A stretch of DNA of 64,000 nt from Maritimibacter alkaliphilus (GTDB lineage: Bacteria > Pseudomonadota > Alphaproteobacteria > Rhodobacterales > Rhodobacteraceae). The translations under genes and the position numbers were made by a program. Shown here piece by piece: positions 25,900 through 33,783 of the stretch. The stretch lies in NCBI RefSeq assembly GCF_019801605.1, contig NZ_JAHVIT010000002.1, positions 1,550,001 through 1,614,000 on the forward strand. Direction: 5' to 3'. How positions within the stretch are numbered: the stretch's first letter is position 1; each line of letters begins with the position of its first letter. A model generated the notes under the pieces. It had not been told where the DNA came from. It made no database searches and worked only from the letters and a program-made list of their open reading frames with translations.

Positions 25900-27063
25900 C
25901 TACAGAAGTGCAGCTGCCGCGCGTGCGATCACGATCTCCTCATCCGTGGGGATGACGAGCACGCGGATCTTGCCGGTTCCGATCTCCCGCGCGTTCGCGG
26001 CATTGGCCTGCGGGTCGACCGAGACCCCCAGCCAGCCCATCGGATCGCAGATCCTCTGCCGCACGGGGGCCGCGTTCTCGCCGATGCCGCCGCAGAAGAC
26101 GATGCCGTCCAGCCCCTCCAGTGCGGCGGCCATGGCCCCCAGTTCGCGCCTAATGCGGAAGGTGAAGTAATCCACCGCGTTCTTCGCGTCCGCGCTGTCT
26201 GAGCCGAGCAGGTCGCGCATGTCGTGGCTGATGCCTGAAATTCCGGCAAGACCCGATTTCGTATAGAGGATTTCGGCGATCCTCTCCGGCGAGAGTTTCT
26301 CCTGCTGGAGCATGTAGAGCACCACGCCCGGGTCGAGCTGGCCCGAGCGCGTGCCCATCGGCAGCCCGTCCAGCGCCGAGAACCCCATGGTCGAGGCCAG
26401 CGACCGCCCGGCCCGGATCGCGCAGAGCGAGGCCCCGTTGCCGAGGTGGGCGACGGCGACGCGGCCTTCGTGAAGGTCGGGATACTCTGCCTCCAGCACG
26501 CCGGTGATGTAGTCGTAGCTCAGCCCGTGGAAGCCGTAGCGCCGCACGCCCTTTTCGTAATACTCCTTCGGCAGGGCGAAGGTGTCGTTCACGAAGGGAT
26601 GCGAGCGGTGGAAGGCGGTGTCGAAACAGGCCACCTGCAGCGCCTCCGGGAAGGCCTCCACCGCGGCACGGACACCGGCGAGGTTGTGCGGCTGGTGCAG
26701 CGGCGCGAAGGGCGAGAGTTGGTCGAGATCGGCGATGACTTCCTGCGTCAGCCGGGCCGGGGCGGAATGCTTGCGCCCGCCATGGACGACACGATGGCCC
26801 ACGGCGCGGACCCGGGCGCTGGGGTAGGCGCCCTCCAGCGCGGCAAGCGCGGCCTGCAGCGCGCCCGAATGGCTGGTGGCGGCGATGCGCTCCTCCTTCG
26901 CGATGCTGCGCCCGCTGGCGCTGTCCGTCAGGGACAGGACGGGGGCGGAGCCGATCCGCTCCACCTTGCCTACGGCGCGGGGGACGGGATCGCCCTCCGC
27001 CGTGGCATAGAGCGCGAACTTCAGCGAGGAGGAGCCCGCGTTCAGCGTCAGCAGGTGGCTCAT
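25900..27063 (-). CDS. ackA: Acetate kinase
   Basis: A 387-residue acetokinase that interconverts acetyl phosphate and acetate with ATP formation. Family signatures are LTLNAGSSSLKFALY at the N-terminus, VGHRVVHGG with the catalytic region, FDTAFH and the HLGNGASLCAIRAGRS phosphate-binding segment. Its start overlaps the stop of the preceding MaoC-phosphotransacetylase gene (27060-27063). Together they form an acyl-CoA to acyl-phosphate to acid plus ATP route. Slightly shorter than E. coli AckA (400), within family range; propionate/butyrate kinase activity is possible. Confidence 0.92.
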   Translation of the reverse strand: MSHLLTLNAGSSSLKFALYATAEGDPVPRAVGKVERIGSAPVLSLTDSASGRSIAKEERIAATSHSGALQAALAALEGAYPSARVRAVGHRVVHGGRKHSAPARLTQEVIADLDQLSPFAPLHQPHNLAGVRAAVEAFPEALQVACFDTAFHRSHPFVNDTFALPKEYYEKGVRRYGFHGLSYDYITGVLEAEYPDLHEGRVAVAHLGNGASLCAIRAGRSLASTMGFSALDGLPMGTRSGQLDPGVVLYMLQQEKLSPERIAEILYTKSGLAGISGISHDMRDLLGSDSADAKNAVDYFTFRIRRELGAMAAALEGLDGIVFCGGIGENAAPVRQRICDPMGWLGVSVDPQANAANAREIGTGKIRVLVIPTDEEIVIARAAAALL

Positions 27064-28451
27064 GCCGCGCCCCCGGAGATGCGGGCATGGTGCAGCGCCG
27101 CCACCGCGCAGGAGGCGAGGCGGGCCATGTCGTCGTCGGCGCGGGAGTTCAGGATGAAGGGCACCTTGGCCCCCAGCACCAGCCCCGCGCCTTCGGCGTG
27201 GGAGATGTAGGTCAGCTGTTTCGCCAGCATGTTGCCCGCGTCGAGGTTGGGCACAACCAGCACCTCGGCCCGGCCTGCCACGGGGGAGGTGATCCCCTTG
27301 GTCCGCGCGGCGGCGAGGTCCACGGCATTGTCCATGGCCAGCGGCCCGTCCACCAGCCCGCCGGTGATCTGCCCCCGGTCCGCCATCTTGCTCAGCAACG
27401 CCGCGTCGATGGAGGAGGGCAGGTCGGGGTTCACAGTCTCCACCGCCGAGAGCACGCCGACCTTGGGCTGTTCGATCCCGAGCGACAGCGCGAGGTCGAT
27501 GGCGTTCTGCACGATGTCGACCTTGGTCTTGAGGTCGGGCTGGATGTTGATCGCCGCATCGGTGACCAGCAGCGGGTGGTTGAGCCCCGGCACATCCATC
27601 ACGAAGACATGGGTGAAGCGGCGCCCGGTGCGCAGGCCGCGGACCTTGTCGAGGGCCGCGCGCAGCAGGACGTCGGTGTGCAGGTGCCCCTTCATCACCG
27701 CGTGGGCCCGGCCCTCGTGCACCAGCGCCACGCCCTTCTCGGCGGCGGCGTTGTGGTCGGGCAGGTCGATCACCTCGATCCCGTCGAGGGGGCGGCCGAT
27801 CTCCTCGGCGCAGGCGGCGATCTTGCGGGCGCAGCCCACGAGGATCGGCTCGATCAGCGTGTGATCGCGGCCCAGCAGCGCGCCGCCGAGCGAGTTCGGC
27901 TCCTCCGGACAGACCACGGCGGTCTTGAGCGCGGGCAGGGGCTCGGCCTTGGCCAGCAGCGCCTCGAAGTGGCGGTGGCGCTGGACGATGAGGCCCGGCA
28001 GGTCGATGGTGGAGTAATGCAGCTTGTGCCTGGGCGCCTCCACGAGGGCCTCGCCGCTGAGGATCAGCGCATCGTCCGAGACCCGGCGGATCGTGGTGTC
28101 CAGCGTCACCGTGCCGGTGGCCGCGTCCTTCGCCGTCACCGTGACGGTCGAGATCAGCTCTTCCCCGGCATGGGCGCGTTCGTGGAAGGTGAACTGCTGC
28201 GACCGGTAGCGCGTGCCCGCGCCGGGCAGCACGTTGCCGAGCACCGCGGAGATCAGCGAGCCCAGGAACATGCCCGGCGCCACGGCCTCGTGCAGGCCGT
28301 CGCCATCGCCGTCGTAGTCATGCAGGTGCAGCGGGTTGTGATTGCCCGAGACATTTGCGAAGGCGATCAGGTCATCCTGCGTGCAGAGCCGACGGATCTG
28401 GGAGGTATCCCCCGGGGAGAGCTCATCGAACGTCCGGTTCTCGATCATCAT
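27060..28451 (-). CDS. MaoC-like hydratase / phosphate acetyl(butyryl)transferase fusion
   Basis: A 463-residue two-domain protein. Residues ~1-150 are a MaoC/hot-dog enoyl-CoA hydratase-like domain with the hydratase motif FANVSGNHNPLHLHD (Asp/His-type active site). Residues ~165-460 are a phosphotransacetylase/phosphobutyryltransferase domain, with VCPEEPNSLGGAL, MKGHLHTDVLLRA and VLVVPNLDAGNMLAKQL. Such fusions are known in alphaproteobacteria and pair with an acetate/butyrate kinase, as here with ackA. It may connect (R)-3-hydroxyacyl-CoA or crotonyl-CoA chemistry of polyhydroxybutyrate metabolism with acyl-phosphate formation. AGGAG precedes two adjacent ATG codons at 28451 and 28448. 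Confidence 0.85.
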   Translation of the reverse strand: MMIENRTFDELSPGDTSQIRRLCTQDDLIAFANVSGNHNPLHLHDYDGDGDGLHEAVAPGMFLGSLISAVLGNVLPGAGTRYRSQQFTFHERAHAGEELISTVTVTAKDAATGTVTLDTTIRRVSDDALILSGEALVEAPRHKLHYSTIDLPGLIVQRHRHFEALLAKAEPLPALKTAVVCPEEPNSLGGALLGRDHTLIEPILVGCARKIAACAEEIGRPLDGIEVIDLPDHNAAAEKGVALVHEGRAHAVMKGHLHTDVLLRAALDKVRGLRTGRRFTHVFVMDVPGLNHPLLVTDAAINIQPDLKTKVDIVQNAIDLALSLGIEQPKVGVLSAVETVNPDLPSSIDAALLSKMADRGQITGGLVDGPLAMDNAVDLAAARTKGITSPVAGRAEVLVVPNLDAGNMLAKQLTYISHAEGAGLVLGAKVPFILNSRADDDMARLASCAVAALHHARISGGAA

Positions 28452-28774
28452 GGTGCAACACTCCTGACCTTTACGCGACGGTACCTGCCTAGCCTCCGCC
28501 TGCCTCGCGGGACAAGCTGCAACCGGCACGTGACGTTGCGGTGACAGCATAGCCGTCCATGTTCCGGGCGGATTTGCGCTGGATCATGCTGCGGTGCCGC
28601 GATCTGCGGCAGGGAGGGGGGTGAGTTGGTCGCGACAGCGCCGTGCGACCGCGATCCGCCGCGCGGGGGCCATATCGGCGCAGATGAAATTTGCACCGCG
28701 CCGGCGTCGATCCGCCGATAAATTGCGCTCAAGCGGACAGATCGGGCAGAATCTGTCGCGGAAACCCCGCCGGA

Positions 28775-28815
28775 TTGATCCGCGTCAAATCCATGTTTCA
28801 CGGCTCTGCTATGAT
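28775..28815 (+). promoter_or_regulatory. FNR-type box and -10 element of a class II promoter for the phasin gene
   Basis: TTGAT-CCGC-GTCAA (28775-28788) matches the FNR/FnrL half-sites TTGAT-N4-ATCAA with one change. A TATGAT -10 hexamer lies at 28810-28815. A transcript start at about 28823 would place the box centre at -41.5, the class II activator position, 39 bp before the phasin ATG. The rest of the 410-bp gap (28452-28861) shows no gene. Confidence 0.65.
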
Positions 28816-28861
28816 TCCGCCCGGGGTAACCAGTTTGAAAGTCAGTTTGAAAGGACGTGCC

Positions 28862-29167
28862 ATGTGTGCCACCAAAACCACCGCTCCGAAGGCCGCAGGC
28901 TTCTTGGACAGCAAGGACATGCCGGTCTGGCCCGCGGCGCAGTTCTTTGAAACCTGGATGGAATTCGGGTCGGAGCTGTCCACCTTCACCGCGGCGCGGA
29001 TGAAGGAAGACGTGGATTTCACCCACACGATGCTGCACTGCCGCACGCCGGCGGAGCTCTACCAGGCGCAGCTCGAATTCTACAAGAAGGCCGTGAACGA
29101 CTACCACGACGAAGCGGGCAAGCTGGTCGAGATCGGCCGCAAGATCGGCTTCGAAGAGGTCATCTGA
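28862..29167 (+). CDS. Phasin-like small protein
   Basis: A 101-residue, mostly helical acidic/amphipathic protein. The C-terminal half (YQAQLEFYKKAVNDYHDEAGKLVEIG) has the phasin-family heptad-like pattern, where such proteins coat polyhydroxyalkanoate granules. The N-terminal ~25 residues are low-complexity. GGA precedes ATG 28862. It is divergent from the MaoC-phosphotransacetylase/ackA pair, which also fits storage-polymer metabolism, and its promoter carries an FNR-type site, suggesting induction at low oxygen. Family assignment is by pattern, not search. Confidence 0.68.
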   Translation: MCATKTTAPKAAGFLDSKDMPVWPAAQFFETWMEFGSELSTFTAARMKEDVDFTHTMLHCRTPAELYQAQLEFYKKAVNDYHDEAGKLVEIGRKIGFEEVI

Positions 29168-29438
29168 TCCTGCGCGGGCCCGACCGCGGCCTGACCGGGG
29201 CCCGGTTGAGATCCGTTTGAGACCTGTCCAAGGGACCGTCTTTCGTCCTGTCCGGGGGCCGGTTCGCGTGCGACGCCGGTGCCGGGTCCGTGTCGTGCTG
29301 CCCGCCGGACGGGCGGGCCGCGCAGGCGCGCGCGAATGAATGGCCGGTTTGCAGGATCGCCTCTTGCAACCCGCGCCGATCCCCTGTTCCCTCGCCGCGC
29401 CGGGCCCCGCCCGATGACGCAAGGACAGGAGACGCCCC

Positions 29439-31739
29439 ATGACCGCAATGCCCCCCCGCCTCGGACGGATCGAGGATGACAGGCTGATCACGGGTCAGGG
29501 TCGCTACACCGATGACCTTGCGCAGCCCGGTGCGCTCAAGGCCTATTTCCTGCGCGCCAGCATCGCCAATGGCACCGTCACCACCCTGAACGTCGAGGAC
29601 GCCCGCGAGATGCCCGGCGTCGTGGCGATCTTCACCGCTGCGGACCTCGAGGCCGATGGCGTCGCGGCCTATCAGGCGCCGCTGAACGTCGAGGGGCCGG
29701 ACGGCACAAAGTACACCGCCACCGAACGCCCGCTGCTGGTCTCGGATCGTATCCGCTACCTCGGCGAGCCGCTGGCGATGATCCTGGCCGAGAGCCTGGC
29801 CGAGGCCATGGATGCCGCCGAGGCGATCGAGGTCGATTTCGACGATCTGGACGCGGTGGTGCATGTGACCGACGCCCGCGCCGAGGGCGCGCCGCTGGTC
29901 CATGATGACCGTGCCGGCAACATCGGCGCGATCTGGGGCCGGGGCGACTGGGACGGGACCCGCGCCGCGCTGGAGGCCTCCGACAAGGTGGTGCATCTGC
30001 GCCTGCCGATCAGCCGCGTGACCGCCGTTGCGATGGAGCCGCGCAACGCCTTCGCCCACATGGAAGAGGGCGGGCGGCTGGCGCTCTATGCCTCCTACCA
30101 GCACCCGGTGGCGCTGCGGGCCGATCTGGCGTCCTGCTTCGGCATGGAGGCGGAGAGCATCCGCGTCGTGTCCCGGGACGTGGGCGGTGCCTTCGGCATG
30201 AAGAGCGGCCCGCTCCGCGAGGAGATGCTGGTCTTCTGGGCCGCCAAGATGCTGGGACAGCCTGTGCGCTGGCGCGCCGACCGGTCGGAGGATTTCCTCT
30301 CTGACGAGGGCGGCCGCGACATGGTCTTCGATGCCAGCCTCGGGCTGGACGCCGAGGGCCATTTCACCGCGCTCTCGGTCGAGGTGCTCCAGAACATCGG
30401 CGCCTATGCCACGGGCCGCTCGATGCCCGCGATCCTGAACATCGGCGGCATCGCCGGGGTCTATCGCACCCCCGCCGTGGCCGCCCGGATCGAGCTGGTG
30501 CTGACCAACACCGTGCCTGTGACCGCCTACCGCGGTGCGGGCCGCCCCGAGGCGACCTTCATCATCGAACAGCTGGTGGACAAGGCCGCGCGGCAGCTGG
30601 GTCTCGACCCGATCGAACTGCGCCGCCGGAACCTGATCCAGCCCGACCAGATGCCCTGGACCTCTCCCTTCATCTTCGACTACGACAGCGGCGATTTCCC
30701 CGCGATCCTCGAAGCCGGGTTGAAGAATGCCGATGCGGAGGGCTTTGCCGCCCGCAAGGCCGAGAGCGAGGCCAAGGGCCTGCTGCGCGGCTTCGGCCTC
30801 GCGCTCTGCGTCGAGACCTCGGGCGGGCCCTACGGGCGCAAGTCCGATGACGCCACCGACATTTCCTTCAATGCAGACGGCACAGTGACCGTGGCCGTGG
30901 GCGCCTTCTCGGCCGGTCAGGGGCTGGAGACGGCGATGGTCGACCTCGCCGCTGCCGAACTGGGCCTGAGCCCGGACCGCATCCGCTACGTGCAGGGCGA
31001 CACCGAGACGGTGAAGAAGGGCAAGGGCATGGGCGGGTCCTCGGCCATGATCCTGGGCGGCTCCGCCTTGCAGGACGGCGTGTCGCGGGTGATCGCGCAG
31101 GCCAAGGAGATCGCGGGCGACGCGCTGGAGGCGGATGCCGCCGACATCGAGTATGACGCGGGCACCTTCCGCATCGCCGGCACCGACCGCGAGATCGAGA
31201 TGACCGAGGTCGCGAAGCTGGCCGCCGAAAGCGGCGTGCAACTGATCGGGCGCGGCATCTTCGAGACCGACGGGCCGACCTTCCCGAACGGCTGCCACGT
31301 GGCCGAGGTGGAGATCGACCCCGAGACCGGGCGCGCCCGGCTCGACCGCTATTCCGCCATCGAGGACATCGGCGTGGTGCTGAACCCGCAGCTGGCCGAG
31401 GGGCAGATCCACGGCGGCGCGGTGCAGGCGCTGGGGCAGGTGTTCCTGGAAGAGATGCGCTATGGCGAGGGCGACGGGCAGCTGCTGACCGGCACCTTCA
31501 TGGATTACGCCATGCCGCGCGCCGAGGACATGCCGCTCTTCAACTGCGGTTTCCACGAGGTGCCGACCGCGCTGAACCCGCTGAAGGTGAAGGGCGTGGG
31601 CGAGGCCGGCTCGGTTGGGGGCATGGCAGCCGGCATGTCGGCGGTCTGCGATGCTCTCGCGCAGCGCGGGGTCGAGGATTTCGCGATGCCCGCGAGCCCG
31701 GGACGGGTCTGGGCCGCGCTGGACGCCGCGAAGGGCTGA
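29439..31739 (+). CDS. Xanthine dehydrogenase-family molybdopterin-binding subunit, unaccompanied
   Basis: A 766-residue molybdenum hydroxylase large subunit of the CoxL form II type. The active-site loop reads TAYRGAGRPEATFI instead of the CO dehydrogenase AYxCSFR motif, and the catalytic glutamate is Glu722 in VKGVGEAGSVGG. Other landmarks are GGAFGMKSG and the Q-loop AGQGLETAM. Enzymes of this family normally need a [2Fe-2S] small subunit and an FAD medium subunit, but neither is encoded on either side: the neighbours are a phasin and convergent hydantoinase genes. It must borrow partners from elsewhere. The substrate, an aldehyde or N-heterocycle, is unknown. AGGAG precedes the ATG. Confidence 0.87.
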   Translation: MTAMPPRLGRIEDDRLITGQGRYTDDLAQPGALKAYFLRASIANGTVTTLNVEDAREMPGVVAIFTAADLEADGVAAYQAPLNVEGPDGTKYTATERPLLVSDRIRYLGEPLAMILAESLAEAMDAAEAIEVDFDDLDAVVHVTDARAEGAPLVHDDRAGNIGAIWGRGDWDGTRAALEASDKVVHLRLPISRVTAVAMEPRNAFAHMEEGGRLALYASYQHPVALRADLASCFGMEAESIRVVSRDVGGAFGMKSGPLREEMLVFWAAKMLGQPVRWRADRSEDFLSDEGGRDMVFDASLGLDAEGHFTALSVEVLQNIGAYATGRSMPAILNIGGIAGVYRTPAVAARIELVLTNTVPVTAYRGAGRPEATFIIEQLVDKAARQLGLDPIELRRRNLIQPDQMPWTSPFIFDYDSGDFPAILEAGLKNADAEGFAARKAESEAKGLLRGFGLALCVETSGGPYGRKSDDATDISFNADGTVTVAVGAFSAGQGLETAMVDLAAAELGLSPDRIRYVQGDTETVKKGKGMGGSSAMILGGSALQDGVSRVIAQAKEIAGDALEADAADIEYDAGTFRIAGTDREIEMTEVAKLAAESGVQLIGRGIFETDGPTFPNGCHVAEVEIDPETGRARLDRYSAIEDIGVVLNPQLAEGQIHGGAVQALGQVFLEEMRYGEGDGQLLTGTFMDYAMPRAEDMPLFNCGFHEVPTALNPLKVKGVGEAGSVGGMAAGMSAVCDALAQRGVEDFAMPASPGRVWAALDAAKG

Positions 31740-31789
31740 CGTGGGGCCGGGGCGTCTGACGGTGCCCTGCTGACCTCTCGATCTGTCCC

Positions 31790-32006
31790 GCCCGGCCTCC
31801 GGCCGGGCAGCGCGGACCCGCCCCCATGGGGCGGCGCTATAGCGCCACCCCGCGGGACGGCGCTGCCCTACGTGTTCCCTATCCGGCGATCGAGACGGCG
31901 CGCTCTGGGGACATGCCGGCTCCCGGTCCCTTTTCTCCCGGGGCAAACCTCTCGACCCCACCCGGAATTTTCGAAAATTCCGGTCCGTTTTCTTCGAAGA
32001 AAACGG
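31790..32006. repeat. Dense array of perfect palindromes, including a TTCGAA-type pair
   Basis: The 307-bp gap between convergent genes carries a run of dyads: GCCCGGCC-TCC-GGCCGGGC (31790-31808), CCCCATGGGG, a 14-bp palindrome GGCGCTATAGCGCC (31833-31846), then two perfect 22-bp palindromes in tandem. These are CCGGAATTTTC plus its complement (31962-31983) and CCGTTTTCTTC plus its complement (31985-32006). The second is shared, over 20 bp, with 42507-42526. They have no loop and no T tail. Confidence 0.75.
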
Positions 32007-32046
32007 GCCTCACCGCCCCCGCGCGAGACCTTCTCGACCGGCGCGC

Positions 32047-33783
32047 CTAGACGCCGGTCCCGCGTCGCGCCGCCGTGGCCTCGGCGTCCACCTCGGCCCC
32101 CGCCAGCACCACGCCGAAGAGCGCCTCTGCCTGCGCCGCCGTGTAGCGCCCCAGCCGCACGTCCTGCGCCACCAGCGCCGGGTCGCGCCGCATCGGGTCG
32201 CCCCAGCCGCCGCCGCCGGGCGTGCGGACGTGGACCACGTCGCCGGGGGCCAGCGGAATGTCCTGCTCCTTCGACAGATGCTCCGGCACATGGACCGCGC
32301 CGTTCCGGATCACCTCGACCCGGTTCATCGCGCCGTCCGCACCGCCCATGGCACCCTGCGGCCCGAAGCGGCCGTGGTCCATGACGAAGCTCGCCCGCGC
32401 CGATCCGCGCCGCAGCTCCAGCTTGTAGTCCAGCCCGAAGCCCCCGCGATGGGCACCGGCCCCGCCGGAGCCCTCGTGGAGCGCGTAGTGGTGGTAGAGC
32501 ACCGGGAACTGCTGCTCCATGATCTCCACCGGCGGCGCCTTGGAGATGCCGATGGTGGAACAGCCGTTGGCCAGCCCGTCCTCGCCCGCGCTGCCGCCAT
32601 AGCCGCCGCCCGAGAGCTGGTACATGACGAAATCGCGCCCCTTCTCGGGGTCGTGCCCGCCAAGGGCGAAGTTGCCCGAGGTGCCCGCAGGGGCCGCCGT
32701 GGCGCGGTCGGGTAGGGCGGGGGCAAGGGCGGCAAAGACCGCCTCGGCGATCCGCTGGCTGACTTCGGCCGCGCAGCCCGACACGGGGCGGGGATATTGC
32801 GCATCGAGGAAGGTGCCCGCGACGCCCGTCACCTCCAGCGGCTCGAAGGCACCGGCGGAGATCGGCACCTCGGGGAAGAGATGCCGCATGGCGAGGTAGA
32901 CCGAGGAGAGCGTCGTCGCCAGCACCGAGTTCATCGGCCCGGCGCAGGGCGCGGAGGAGCCGGTGAAGTCGAAGCGCAGCCCGTCGTCCTGTCGGGTCAC
33001 CGCCAGCCGGATCGCCAGCGGCTCGTTCACCACGCCATCGCTGTCGATCCAGGCCACGGCCTCGTGTGATCCTTCGGGGATCAGGGCGACGCAGGCGCGC
33101 ATCTGCTGGGCGGCGCGCGCGCGCAACTCGGCAATCGCCCCGGCCACCACGTCGTCGCCGTAACGGTCGAGCAAGGCCGAAAGCCGTTCCGCCCCGACCT
33201 TCAGGGCCGCCGCCTGCGCCTGCACATCCCCGATCCGCTGATCCGCCACGCGGATGTTGGAACAGATGATCGCGTAGATCTCCGGGTCCAGCACGCCCCG
33301 TTTGAAGAGCCGCACCGGCGGCAGCCGCAGGCCCTCCTGTTCCACCGAGGTGGCGGAGGCAGAGAAGCCGCCGGGCACCGCGCCGCCGGTATCGGGCCAA
33401 TGCCCGGTGTTGGACAGCCAGCAGAAGATCTCGCCATCCCGGTAGAAGGGCATGGCAAAGCGCACGTCCATCAGGTGCGTCCCGCCGAGGTAGGGATCGT
33501 TGACGATGTAGATGTCGCCCTCGACCGGCGCCGGGGTCAGCCCGTCGCGGATACGCTCCACCAGCACGCGGGTGGAATATTGCATCGTCCCCACGAAGAC
33601 CGGCAGGCCGCCCGCGCCCTGCGCGATCAGCGCGCCATCCTCGGCGGCATAGATCCCGTCGGAGCGGTCGTTGGCCTCGGCGATCACGGGGGAAAAGGCC
33701 GCGCGGGAGAAGCTGAGGTCCATCTCGTCGCAGACCTGTTGCAGACCGGCCTGAATGACGCTGAGGGTGATCGGGTCGATCAT
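32047..33783 (-). CDS. Hydantoinase B / oxoprolinase family protein
   Basis: A 578-residue HyuB-type subunit (N-methylhydantoinase B / 5-oxoprolinase C-terminal half). Hallmarks are ITLSVIQAGLQQVCDEM at the start, NDPYLGGTHLMDV, FTGSSAPCAGPMN and the HRGGFGLDYKLELRRG segment. With the HyuA partner it should hydrolyse a cyclic amide or imide (hydantoin, 5-oxoproline or related lactam) in an ATP-dependent reaction. Its start overlaps the HyuA stop (33780-33783). It is the second gene of a minus-strand pair next to a heterocycle-type uptake and oxidation cluster. The exact lactam is unknown. Confidence 0.9.
   Translation of the reverse strand: MIDPITLSVIQAGLQQVCDEMDLSFSRAAFSPVIAEANDRSDGIYAAEDGALIAQGAGGLPVFVGTMQYSTRVLVERIRDGLTPAPVEGDIYIVNDPYLGGTHLMDVRFAMPFYRDGEIFCWLSNTGHWPDTGGAVPGGFSASATSVEQEGLRLPPVRLFKRGVLDPEIYAIICSNIRVADQRIGDVQAQAAALKVGAERLSALLDRYGDDVVAGAIAELRARAAQQMRACVALIPEGSHEAVAWIDSDGVVNEPLAIRLAVTRQDDGLRFDFTGSSAPCAGPMNSVLATTLSSVYLAMRHLFPEVPISAGAFEPLEVTGVAGTFLDAQYPRPVSGCAAEVSQRIAEAVFAALAPALPDRATAAPAGTSGNFALGGHDPEKGRDFVMYQLSGGGYGGSAGEDGLANGCSTIGISKAPPVEIMEQQFPVLYHHYALHEGSGGAGAHRGGFGLDYKLELRRGSARASFVMDHGRFGPQGAMGGADGAMNRVEVIRNGAVHVPEHLSKEQDIPLAPGDVVHVRTPGGGGWGDPMRRDPALVAQDVRLGRYTAAQAEALFGVVLAGAEVDAEATAARRGTGV

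Noticed and set aside
29160-31961. A 933-codon minus-strand frame opposite the lone molybdenum hydroxylase
   Set aside because: Low-complexity translation and fully antisense to a gene with intact catalytic motifs.
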